64,000 bases of DNA, taken from Sisyra terminalis (taxonomy: Eukaryota > Arthropoda > Insecta > Neuroptera > Sisyridae). This document shows positions 38,052-50,180 of the stretch, one piece after another. The notes beneath the pieces were generated by a model. The model saw nothing but the letters and a program-made list of their open reading frames with translations, did not search any database and had not been told where the DNA came from. How positions within the stretch are numbered: the first letter of the stretch is position 1; each line of letters opens with the position of its first letter. Where the stretch lies: positions 434,001-498,000 of the forward strand of contig OY292280.1 in assembly GCA_958496175.1 (NCBI GenBank), given 5' to 3'. A program made the translations under genes and the position numbers.

Positions 38052-40203
38052 GGAGTAATTACTGAGAAAAAAAAAACAAAGGCCACACAGAAGGGAGTTA
38101 AGAAGAATTATTTGGGATTATAAAAGACAACAATGAACTAATCAAGATGCACACATATGTTGACTGGAACACCTATAAAGTACTGTAAGCAAGGTATATC
38201 AGATTAGAACAGTATACAATGACTGCAAAACATGGGCGGCGTCATCGTCGGGGAATGATGAGACTAGGACTTTTCAAGGGGCGTCAAACCCGTGACTATA
38301 ATTTTGTATTAGAGTAGTTTCCCTCAAAAAAAAATCATAGGTACATAAAGTTAGTATTGAAATGTTTATAAAATGCAATATTCCCGTGGCGGAAATCTAA
38401 TTTTCTTCACAATTGTTACAAAAAAGCCAAAAAAAAGAACTTCATTGTAGTAGGCTTTAATAGACGTTAAAGTAACTGTTCACATAACACATTTGCTAAT
38501 AAGTACACATGTGCATTACAACAAAGAGATGCAAAAGTGACAATGATAACAAATATGAATTTAGTTTGAAAAAGCGCCCGGGAAAGTATAGTTAATCAAT
38601 GAGAGTAAAAAAATGTACTTATCATAACTGTTATTATTGCATAATTAAACTATAGTACAATTTTTACAAGTGATTTAAAGGAAAAAAAATTCAAGACTGA
38701 ATAAAACCTATTTTAATTATCGATGTGAAAATGTTTATTAATTCAAATAAAAAAAAAACGTGTATAACTAGTAACACAATACAAGAGCAAGAGGGGAATG
38801 ACGTAGTTTATTTTCATATAGATGCAATAAGGAAAAATAACAAAATCTAGTATTAAAAATAAGCCCAGTCTTTATCATAACGATAAGAATTGATAACAAA
38901 AATGTTTAAATAAATTTTCTGATAAACTAAGTACAATACCGAATTATAAAGACTTCTTTTTGAAAGTTTAAGGCCCTCGAATCATTAGCCACACCGATAT
39001 GTAATCGTTTTCAACAATATTCATATATAATTATCGGTGTTTTAATGTTATGTCTATCGCTTATCTATTAAATTATATCAGCCCAATTAAATTAATTAAC
39101 AACTTAATTAAATGGCTAGCCATTTAGTTAAGATGCTAGTTAAAGTAGTTGGTTTTGATTTCAGATTTGAACAAAATTGGTGTTGTAACGATACTTTATT
39201 ATTGATCCTAAAAGTAAAAAAAAAAAATATTTTTACCGTTCTATGTTAATTAGTAATTGACATAAATCAAAGTCAATGTTAATATAATTTTATGATAGCT
39301 TTATTTTAATTACAAAAATCATAAATAATTTGTTAGAAAATTCAGTTTTATCTCATAATCTTTGAAATGTTATATTAGAAAACCTACTTAGTCTGATAGC
39401 AAAACAAATGAATTTTGTTGTCATTTTTTACTATCCTAATAATAACATTTAATAAAATTTTTATACGGACTGAACTTGTCATTTTTTGTACTTCATCGAA
39501 TGTGACTCAGGATGACAAAACTGGTTTTTAACATTAAAATATAAAACGTTTATTGCATTTTTTTTTTTGTATTGTATCCGAATTAGTACAGCAGTTGCCT
39601 TCCAAAATACGAATATTGTACTATAATAAGAACTCTTAATCTCCAGTACTTGCAGTACTAGATTAGGTCAATACAAATATTAGTAAAGAAGAGATCAGAG
39701 ACAATAGGAAATCGTGAGCATATTCGAGTTGAACTACTTTCTCAGATTTTCCTAATTCTAGTATACTTTCAATATCTTTTTTCTAAAACTCATCGTTCAA
39801 GTATAAAATTGTATGGTTTAATAGTTTTATAAGTTGGATATCTGCAATTATAAATCAACTTTCAGTGATTTCAAATTTGGTAGGTGTGGTATACATTTGT
39901 AATATTATTTCGAAAATTCAATTTTGGAATTGAAAGTTTCCTCATTCTGCGTCACATATGTTTTAATATTTTGTTGCTTATTTCGTCAAACTTATTATGA
40001 ACATTTTTTTAAAAATCAATTCCATTAAATTTACTCTCTTAAAATCGGCGGCTAAGTTAAAACTAAAAATGTAATTCTTTCTCTTCTTCTCTTTTCACTA
40101 AATCTTTGGATAATAATTAGAAATAGATATTTTAAGTAATTATAATACATTTAAAAAAGTTATCGATCTAAGACGATGAAAAAAATACTAATTATTCATT
40201 TGT

Positions 40204-40209
40204 TTTATT
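40204..40209 (-). terminator. KDM5 polyadenylation signal
   Basis: AATAAA on the minus strand, 30 nt after the KDM5 stop codon, implying a very short 3' UTR if used. Confidence 0.5.
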
Positions 40210-40238
40210 ACTCTCAAATATAATTGCGATAAATTAAA

Positions 40239-43200
40239 TTAATCAGTTTCATCAACTGGTGGGGTGGATGTACTACTTAGTGGTTTGTTTTTCTTGAGGT
40301 CTCTACATTGTTTGCAAATGAACTCAAAATCATCAGTTAAAGATTTGGGTCTTAAATTTACGCACACCATATGATACCACTTGTTACATTCATCACATTG
40401 GATCCAATTAACTTCTGTACCTGTAAGAAAGGAATAAACATATAGCAACTGCTTTGTAAATAGACGATAATAAGTACCTGAAGGCCAAAGACAAATGAAT
40501 GCCGCACATTCTTCATCATCTGAATTTAACTCTTTACTTCTCTTTCGTCTCTTGTTACGTACAGCTGCCAATAATCGTTTTGCTACAAATTTTGTTTGAT
40601 CAGCTTCATCAAGTTTACGCTTTCTACCTTTGCGCTTATTTCGCATTATTGTTGGCGTAGGTCGAGGCTAAAAAAATATGTAAAAACACTGTGAATTTGC
40701 TGTAATTTCATGATATATGTTTTCAACTATTTTTATTAATATTTTATCCGTAATATTGACGATTTGGCAGTGTAACAATATTGTGCATACAGTTTATCTC
40801 CATAGTGCTGATTTAGTTAGTTATAAGTAGTGGCTTTTTTGAATTTTGTTATGTAAAAAGTAGTGTAAAAGTGAGATGAAGAGCACCTTATACCTTTTTC
40901 CTTTCTACTTATCTTTTGATACTGTTTTTATCTATTTATAGTTTTTAATTGATTTAGAAATGGGTGAATTGACAAGCCAAGTCCTAGTTAATAAATATGA
41001 CAATCTTTTTTGTATTGCACACACAGCGAAAATATCATTGGTCAAATGGTCACAAAATATTGTTAAGAAATAAAATGTACCTACCGAAAATTTTAAGAAG
41101 ACATAATGTTCTAGTTTTGGTTTAGTGGCCGTTATGATTTTCCATAGTGATAACGATTCCTCGACTGTTACTTCTAAAAGATCACCTTCTAGTGCCAAAT
41201 CGATTATCTGTTTCATCAAAGGTTCTGTGAGTTTGATACAAAAGTCGCCCTCTTTGTCGGAATCAATGACCGGCTTATATGACGAGGAGTGCTCGCCAAT
41301 TTCTTCTATTTCGGCTATGTCGATCCAATCATCGTCTTCCGTTTTTCCTGTGCTTGTGCTCGGCTTATTGTTTTCGTCAATTGAAAACATCATATTATTG
41401 TCAGATTTGTGGTGTTTGGAATAAGCGGAGGAAATTCGCCTGAGAACTTTGGACATTTCTGGGCTGCGTAGCAGTTGTCGTGCTCGATCTTGCCAGCTCA
41501 TGGCTCGCTCGGCTACACATTGTAACGCATCGCCTTCGACAAGTCGCACACGAAGCTTCTGCAACGTGACTAACAATGCTAAAATGGCGTCCAAACGTGG
41601 TCGGCGAGTTCGCATACATTTCTGACACAAAAATTTATAATCTCTAAGCGGAGTCGAATCTGGCAATTTTAATATTTGTGATTTTAGCGAGACGAAATTC
41701 TTCGGCAACGCTGCACAGCTCGAATGACACCAATTAAGACACAAGTTACACCTCAACATTAGTCCATGAGGACTTCTCTCGCAAATACAAAACACTTCAT
41801 ATGGATCGTCAAAATCTTTAGCTGCGTTAATCTCGCGTTGTTCTTTCACCCACTTCGCTTCCTTGGGTTCTGCCCGTTTAAATGCATTTAAAATTTCCAG
41901 CTGCGCTTCATTGCCTTCCATGGCCGCATTGAATTTGGGCATTTCAAAACGCCTAGGACAAAGCACCTCGACAATATTAGTTGTCGATTCTTTAAATAAA
42001 AACGTGCGAACTAAACGCTCTTTCCACGCGCGAGACGAGTTCAACATTTGTTCAAGATAATGCATTTCGGGTAAATTTATTGCTATGTTTTTCCCTTGCA
42101 TAACAAGCGATTGAATGACCTCAAAGTGGGGATAACCTCCGGGTCTTTGAAGCGCCGCTGCAGCTTTACACCAATTTTGAATAGCGACGAATGTGTCGCG
42201 AAGAAGTTTTTCCGATGGCATGATCACTTCCATGTCTTGGGCGCGTTTTAGTAGCGATTCAAGATGGCCAATACTTGACGGACTTTTTGGATCGACACAT
42301 TTTTTGGCTTCTTCTTCCCAGGCGACAGCTTTTGCCGATAAACTACGTAGATCTTTAATCGTTTCATCAATATAATCGTGTTGGCGCAGAGTAGTTCCCA
42401 ACTTGATAAAATCATCCAGTTCTTCGATCGTCATATAATCACGGGCTTCACGTTTTGCACGAAGACTTGCTAACCATTTCGTATGTTCTAACCGTTGCTT
42501 AAGCAACGGCAAAAAGCGTAAATCGATAATTAACGAATCACCAAAATCAACCAACCTTTGCACAACATCTGTTGTTAAATTTGGTAATGGTTTGCGTAGA
42601 AGATGAGTAGCTTCATCAGAAAATTTTTCTCCTGATTTAATCATCTCGTGGATGACATTAATTTCCTTGAAAACTAGAGGAAGACTACGACACTCATCCA
42701 AAAATTGCGTTAATTCATTCATTGTTACACGAAACTGAACATTGCTTTTGCTTCTCGTGCTTTTGTTTAAACGATCGAAACGTACCATTATGGACAGACA
42801 TTTCTCTCCATACACTAAAGTATTTCTTAAACGGTCCAGCAATTCGCACTCGGGAAATTTTTTTGTGTTGGCTTCTTTTACAAGTTCTCTCAGTCCTTCT
42901 ATAGTTAACGTACGCGGTTGATTTTTCGCAAATGATTCCTTCACTTTTTTCAACCAAATGTCAAACGATTCGGTTTTTGCTTTAAGTTTCTGCAGCATTT
43001 TCACGAATTCGTCGAGGGTGTATCGATAGCGTAATGTGTGTTTTTCGGCAGGACAGTCACAGAGCATTAAATAGTGTCGCAAACATACTAAAGTGTCTTT
43101 AGTGCAAGAGCATGTAAGGGCAGAAAGAAAACAAGTGGTTTTGCAAACCGCACACTGTCGTTCGTCATCTGGCAGAAGTTCAAAAGCCTCCCGTTCTGCC

Positions 43201-46200
43201 TGGGTCACTCCCTAAAACAAATGACAAATTTATTTTCATATGATAACAACCCCAACTTTGCTTACAATAGAAACAGTTTCGAATTTAAAACCAAAATCAT
43301 TCTTTCTTTTTATGCAGTATTTTATACTCACCCAATCAAGTAGAGTCTTTCGCATTGTCTTTTCTTCCGTGATCATGTCAATTATATCCTTATGCACAGC
43401 GACAGCAACCGACGAGTCCAATTTATCCAAATCCAACGCCATTTTACACACCAATTCATCGTGAGAAAATACGCAAAAGCGTCGTAATTTCGAATAGTGA
43501 TTGATGCATTCTCGACCCATTTTCATCCAATCTGCGGGAGCGAAATTGACCGCTTCGGCGAAATTAAAGCCTTGATTAAAGCCAGCATGGTATGCGCGGG
43601 GGAATGTGATTACGAATTCTCCAGCGGCTTGATCGGTGCGGCATACGGGCACTCCAGCACGCATCAAAATATTGGGATTCATGATAGTGACAAGTTGATG
43701 CAACAGGTCCGGTTGTGAGTCGAAAAGTTCTGACGCGGCTTGTTTCATGGTTTGCTCGAAAAGTTCAGCACTCGAGCCCGGAACTCCGTACCATGTTTTT
43801 GGTTCCCCCCAATGCAAATAGTTGATCGAGTAGCTCCAGTGATCTTCGTTGTGCCAGCAAAATGTAGCGAAGCACATGCCTACGTACATCCACGGTATTT
43901 TCATACCAGATATATCTGCATTGATGTAGCCTAGTACGGAACCTTGCAAGACAGGTAAATTATTCAGATTCCATCCATCTTTTGCGTACTCCGCATCAAC
44001 ATCTGTAAGATTTAATGAGAGTTTTGTTGGAAATCCTGAACCATGATCCATCGTATGTAAATCAGCTCCATATTCAACTGTAACATCTTCATCGATCGAT
44101 GAGACAATACGCCAAAATTCGTTCTCAACCACCGACGTAGGAACCATCTGAAAACAGTGTTTTAATCTAACTTTATTTTCCATCTCTAAAAACATTCTGC
44201 GTACTTCACATTAGTCCTACTGTCTTTAACAAGTCGATAAAATGTACTTTCCTTTACTGTAAAATACGTTTCTGTATTTGAAAAAGACTATAAAATCTGT
44301 TTAGATTGGAAAGTGTTTGTCAATTCAAGTAAACGTTTATGCTGTGGTGAATATACGGAAGAGTTAAATTTGTATTTACCTATCCCGCAAGTATTATGAT
44401 AATGAATAGAATGTATGTCAAATCGTGCTTGAACTATACATTTTAAATTATGTAATATCCTGACCAGTTACCCAATTTTTAAAGATACCTTATTGCTGCT
44501 CTGAGGTAACGATATACTCAAATGATGATTTCTTATGTGACCATCGATAACAATATTAGGTTTTTCGATATTCATCGGTGTTTCCCGATCGCACCTAAAC
44601 GCGTGTTGTACAACTGACAAACGCATTATGTACGATCGGGAAACATGCACAGTCGTCACTGTAACATGCCATAAATATTGCTTTTTTGTATAGCCAATAG
44701 ATAGCGAAAGAAATAATTTTCTTTGTGTATATGAAATATAATGTATAGTTTGAGTTACCTATAGAAGCTCATTTTATGAGTATAAAGCCTTTGTCTCGAT
44801 TTTTGATGAAATAGATGATAATGAATGAATTACTTACACCTACCGGCATGTTGAAATATTCTTGTTTAAATTGATCGGCCATTTCTCCGAACTGATATAG
44901 AGTGTATTCTCTTTGTGCCTGTTCAAACCCGAAAGCTTCAGTTGGCTTGGAAACTTCTTCAGCGACACATTTAGGACAACGCCAATCACCCTCAGGCACC
45001 TCAGACAGTGGTGGCACCAAACAAAACGTGTGATAACTATCATCGCAACCATCACACAACAGCATTTCTTCTTCCACATCTCCACGTCCACAATTCTGGC
45101 AAATATATTTAGCTAACTGTAATAAGAACTTTAAAAATCACTAATCGTATTCTAAAGAAATAAGAGAACTACAACATCAATTAAAGAAACAAGCCTCCAT
45201 ACACAAAGAAAAAAAAAACCATGCCAACCAAGCTCTGAATTTAGTGAAGCTATATGTAAAACAAAACATATATATATATATTAAAATAAATTGAGACTTA
45301 AGAAAGCAATTGAAAATTGAGTTAGACCACATCCTCGTGAATAGTTTACCAAGAAATTAAAAACAAGTTATGAACGTTAAAATGAGTCAACAGTCAAGGT
45401 TAAACCAAATCAGAAACTAAGAAAACCATAAGGAAAATGTAGCACATAAAATGCAAAAATTAACGATAATTATCGCACCGGATCAATGGAGTGGGCTAAT
45501 TTTTTCGAGGCGTTCTTTTCGGCAGGACGATTGTATCCGGCCATTTTTGGACCTGCACCGTGAAACTGCAAACGCTGGAGCTCTTTATTCTGTTCACTTT
45601 CGTCACCGCTCTCAACCTGTTCATTATTCTGCAAATCACATTGTTTATTGTTTCATTGTTCAAATGCATATCGACAAATACGAGACTAACTATGACAACA
45701 ATAAAACTACGAGAATTATTATTAGTGGCGGTCCACTTTGCTCAAATAACCAACATTTACAAATGAATTCAATGGAGGGTAAAACAATTTTACAACAATC
45801 ACATAATGCAGATTACCATGTAAAAAGCAAAAAGGTCAACAAGGATTACACGAATTTCATTACCGACAAAAATTATTTGGTACATTTATAGTTCTAGCTC
45901 TTCGACCGCATTTTTCTTACATACTTGAGTAATGAAAATTAAAAGGGCCGTTACAGCACAGAACGGTCCTCTTTATTTCAATTCTAACAATCACAAAACC
46001 AATGAAAAATAGAAACTAGGAACTCACATATTATGATGACATAATATTGAATCTTAAGAAAGTTGTGCAAGGATTAACAAGCCCACAGTTATCACAAACT
46101 TTGACTAAAATGTGAAAAAATATCATAGAGATAATATATAGATATTAAAAATTTTTAGTTGTCTAGATGCTAAAATATTAGAATTTTCGAAAATAACCAC

Positions 46201-48474
46201 CGATATTTATGAGATACTGTTATACAATTACCAATGGAACAACAAAAGCCTTTTTGTAGTAAAACAGATAAAATACTAAAAATCTTTTTTTTTTTGAAAA
46301 ATATGCTGTTGTTGATATCTTAAAAATAGCGAAATTGTGAAAAAAAATCACAATCACATTCATCAACAGTCATTAACTATCCGTGATACAAATTTGGAAC
46401 AATTTATGTACCGATAACTCTACATTAACCTTTTCCCGCACTTCTTCACTATGGATAACTTTTTTAACCCTTTTGATCATAAAATCTTCATTGGGGTCTC
46501 AAAGAAACAAAAACCTTTTCTTCCAAACAAATGAACAAATTTCGTTCACAATATGAAGGAAACGAATTCTGAAAGCCAATAATATAGGCTGTAAAGTTCA
46601 ATTAAAAGAACGTTTTATTATTCTGCCCAAATAACTGTTCTTGATTTCTCGAAATTTCTAGAATGATTCGCTGATATCTAAATATTAATCAGTTAGTTAC
46701 CAAAGTTCATATTTGTATATAAATTAAGTTTAGTTCGAAAATGACTGAGTTGAGATGGAAAATAGCAACAGAACTAAAGTTCGATTGCATTCGAAAAGTG
46801 TTAATTTTTTTTTAAATAATAGTAGTCATGAATTCGTGTAAATAAATCTAACATTTAAAGTGGATATGAATAAATACGAATTACAATGGAAATATTACTC
46901 GGCTTGCTAATATATGTATGATGAGTTGTGACTCCTGGTTTCTATTTTTCATCTCTAAACCAATTAATTTTTGTATACCTTTTTGTGGGGAAATTGCGAA
47001 TGGGTACAAATTCGTTTCATACGTCGAGCTTGCTTTTCAGGTGGTGGTTGAATTGCTTGGCGAGAAACAATTTCGTGAGGTTTATAGTCCAAATCAGATT
47101 TATTACTTTTAATCTCATAATCTTCTCCTTCAATATCTTCTCCCTCTTCGTTTACTTCTTTTTTTATTTCAATTTCATTCCCATCTTTCTAAAATTAAAA
47201 AATATATATATATATATTAAACATGTATATATAAAAGTAATTTCGAGAACAGTCGGTAAAAATTAATTTCCCTAACCGCTGGACAACTTTTGTATGTTCG
47301 ATATCCAGATGAATATAAAAATAATTAGTAAAACTAAACAGTTTTATGGAATTTAAAGTATATTTTTTGAAAGAATTGACTTTAATTCTCAAATTAGCAA
47401 ACATTTTTTTTTTTTTGATTTAAAAGTTCAAAAATGTTCTAATTTCAAATTTGGGACATAGTGAGGGAATGATTTTTAAGGTACTATTTATTTATTATTC
47501 TATAGAGATATTAATATAGTTGAGAAATTATAATCAATACCATTAACCCAAACACTAAATGATTTGTTTATCAATAATAAGATTTATTATGTAATATTCG
47601 AGGAGTATGTTGGGTATGTAGTATCCACTGTATCCACTATTACTGGTAATAATATGAGGGTTAACTTTATTCGCAACCAATAACTTACATCAGTAATTTT
47701 ATTTTCTTCAGTTTTTCCTTGGTTGAATATATCAAAAGGATACAAAATGCGTTCATAGTGGCCTTTTAAAATAGCACCGTACGACCCACTTTTTCGTGGG
47801 TATCCCATATTTCCGGCCAACTCGGACCATTTGCGATTTTTGCTAACTGTTTCGTAGCCACCACCTTCTTTCACCAAATGATGCAAGGAGTAGAGATCAA
47901 CGACTTTACGGTCAATAACCGGGAGGCGCAACGTGGAGCCTTGTAACTCCCAAAATTTAGCGATTTGATCCAGGAAATTGAGCTTAATGCGGGTCTTGGC
48001 CTGAAATGAAACGAAAATTGATCAGTGCTATGCATTGAATTGTTCGGGAGAGGGGTTACCTCCAGCTCGTTAAGACGCTGAATGCGAGGGGTGAAGCGCA
48101 GCTTTTCCACATCGACACAGAATGGAGGTGACCAGTTCTGAAACAATAACAATTCAGTGGTATGTAGTTAGAAAGCATATTGATTGGGAATGAAAAGAAA
48201 GAAAATGTTTCGTTTGACAACTTACTTCTGGAGGTTTGATGCGGCATATGCCGAACTTTTCGGCGATGGGACGTATACGAGCAATGTACTGAAGTGGTTC
48301 TTTGAATTCTTCGATAGTTGGTGAGAAAACAGGAGCTTCAGGAGGGACCATGAAATTGGTTTCTTCGAAACGGTTAGGATCATAGCTGCTGGTGAAGCTG
48401 CTCGGTCCTGCAACACGTGGTTGAGGATTTGCTTCCCGATCACGATTGATAAAAGGATTGAGACGTCTATGCAT
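40239..48474 (-). CDS. KDM5: KDM5/Lid (JARID1) histone H3K4 demethylase
   Basis: Exons 48474-48226, 48137-48060, 48000-47689, 47188-46979, 45628-45479, 45116-44838, 44147-43332, 43211-41085, 40667-40478 and 40420-40239 give 1530 aa (human KDM5B 1544). Domains in order: JmjN ([11 protein letters not shown]..), ARID (about 110-205, [19 protein letters not shown]), PHD1 (about 338-385, [19 protein letters not shown]), JmjC (about 480-640) with the iron ligands in WHNEDHW and [17 protein letters not shown], the C5HC2 finger, the helical PLU-1 region, PHD2 ([15 protein letters not shown]) and C-terminal PHD3 ([15 protein letters not shown]). It removes di- and trimethyl marks from H3K4 with Fe(II) and 2-oxoglutarate. 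PHD1 reads unmodified H3K4 and PHD3 the trimethyl form in known members. All catalytic positions look intact. The donor after exon 5 is GTGCGA, off consensus, but the frame and family alignment support it. Confidence 0.98.
44148..44837 (-). other. KDM5 intron 6
   Basis: Intron between the PHD1 exon and the JmjC exon. It hosts a palindromic element at 44579-44645. Confidence 0.7.
44579..44645. mobile_element. Palindromic repeat, copy 2 (TTTCCCG family)
   Basis: TGTTTCCCGATCG at the left end and CGATCGGGAAACA at the right end form a perfect 13-bp inverted pair around about 40 nt. It shares its arm sequence and flanking blocks with 16306-16393. Confidence 0.65.
45629..46978 (-). other. KDM5 intron 4
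   Basis: The longest KDM5 intron, AT-rich. A plus-strand open frame at 45451-45891 overlaps the exon 45479-45628 in another frame and is a shadow, not a gene. Confidence 0.65.
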
Positions 48475-50176
48475 GTTTCTTAATTGATTTCAACATAAAA
48501 CAAAAAGTAAGCCAATCGCTTTTTTTCAACTAAAAACGTTATTGAAAAGATTTATCACAGTAATCACATTTCTTCAAACGACCAAATCAAATGATGAGAA
48601 CCTCATGGGCAAAAAGAAACAACTAAATCGGTTTCTATGGTCGTATGAATCACAATAAGATTTTTCACGCCATTTTCTTTTAGTAAGACTTAACTTTTTT
48701 TCGACAAGATTCCCAGCGTTTTGATAAACGTCTTCGAAATAATAAACTCCTCAAATATTATTCGATGATCACAATTTTGATTACAATTCGATACTTTGCA
48801 TAATCTGAACTCTCACTTATAATTTTAGAAAGTTATAGAAAAAAAAAATTATTGCACATGTAATGAGTGACGATAGACACAAAACTACTAGGAAACGAAG
48901 GGGGATGATGAAAACAATCGTTCCACGCGTGCGCTTTCACCCATTCCTTCTAGTTTAATATTATACACCGTGAACCACACTTATTCGTTATTCGTCTCAC
49001 TTCCACTAATACCAATTACCCACCCACTACTTCCTCCATCTCTACTCATCTCAAACTATACTGTTTCCATATAAATTATCGGCAATATTTTGTCAAACAG
49101 CATCAACAGAACCAAATAAAACTCCAATCGTTAATAAATTATCAACTAGTCACTTATTTCAAACTTTTTTGAAAATATAAAACAGTTACTATGGTATTTT
49201 TAATAATAAACGAGAAGAATAACAGCAAACAGAGTGTAGCCTTCTCCTAATTATGATGGCCTTAACGGCCTTAACCAATAAAGATAGATATCAGAAAAGA
49301 GAGACTTATATGGAAGTTCAATTCTATATTGAAAATGTGAAAGAACTTTGGGTTTCTCTGTCGGTAAATTTCAGAGCTTCGGTTAGCTGACCACTAGCTG
49401 TCGCTGTACAAAATTAGTTTTGAGATCAAATGCAATTTTGTACAGCGACAACTAGCTGTCGGCTAACAGAAGCTCTGAAATTAATCGTCGGAATAGCCCA
49501 AACTTCGTTCACAATTTTAACACTTAATTGAATTTCTATATCCGCCTCTCTTCTCTGATAAATATATGTAGATGTAAAACAAATGAAAATAGAGTGCTCC
49601 TTTACAACAAATCCAAATAATTGAAGAGCGATGCAGTTTCAAGTATATTTGTCATAAAGTAGTTTTATATGCATTTTGTGGATACCTATCTTTTCTCACG
49701 TAGCACTTTTACACTGCACCTATTAACAAAATTTTGCACAGGGCCGTATCTTTTTTTTTTTAATAAAATTTCTAGATTCCTATTTTTACAAAAAAATAGT
49801 GTCATATTTTATATTTTAGGTATTCTAATAGATTTGTGAATTATGAAACTAATTATGTATTTATCTTGGACGAAAATTATTTAAATACCCATCTATTCAT
49901 ACCCACCTATCAATTCGTAAACTTATGTTTACTGTTATTTATTTAAACATGAATTTAGGCCATTAGTCCAATTAATAAATAAAAGAACTAATATTTATGT
50001 TCTCGAGAACTAGAAAATTCGCAGAGAGCATTCATTCCATTCATTCACACTAGATAATTATGTAACAATTATTCATTCAACTTGACATGTGAAATAGAAA
50101 AAAAATTAATATATTTGAATATTTTTTTTTTGTAAGGATACATCAGAATAGTTCGTGAAAATATATTTTTTAAAAT
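48475..50176. other. KDM5 upstream region and DDX51 3' flank
   Basis: 48475-49100 is the likely KDM5 promoter and 5' UTR, with mixed GC. A palindromic MITE occupies 49291-49558. The remainder is AT-rich with nothing recognised. Confidence 0.5.
49291..49558. mobile_element. Long palindromic MITE with TA target duplication
   Basis: Almost the whole 268 bp folds back on itself. The ends TCAGAAAAGAGAGACTTATA and TCAGAGAAGAGAGGCGGATA (other strand) pair, as do the inner arms ATTTCAGAGCTTCGGTTAGC and ATTTCAGAGCTTCTGTTAGC, both leading to a block containing GTCGCTGTACAAAATT. TA flanks both sides (49289-49290, 49559-49560), suggesting a Tc1/mariner-type origin. No coding capacity. Confidence 0.8.
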
Positions 50177-50180
50177 TTAT
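50175..50180 (-). terminator. DDX51 AATAAA overlapping the stop codon
   Basis: The minus strand reads CAA TAA ATT at the end of the frame, so the TAA stop (50179-50177) is part of AATAAA. If functional, the 3' UTR would be only 15-30 nt. Confidence 0.4.

Larger units (their letters stand above)
36430..40238. other. Gene-poor interval between GOLPH3 and KDM5
   Basis: The right-hand 30-50 bases are KDM5 3' UTR (minus-strand AATAAA at 40204-40209) and the left 300 bp is probably the GOLPH3 promoter. No coding exon is supported between them; open frames at 37283-37465 and 37616-37879 have no family features. A dispersed repeat lies at 37966-38051. Confidence 0.5.

Noticed and set aside
41081..41084. 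Alternative KDM5 donor GTACAT at 41080 for the PLU-1 exon
   Set aside because: It would leave a phase that puts the next exon out of frame. The donor GTAGGT four bases earlier keeps frame into the basic segment and PHD3.
45451..45891. 146-codon plus-strand frame
   Set aside because: It overlaps a real KDM5 exon (45479-45628) on the opposite strand; the remainder is AT-rich intron.
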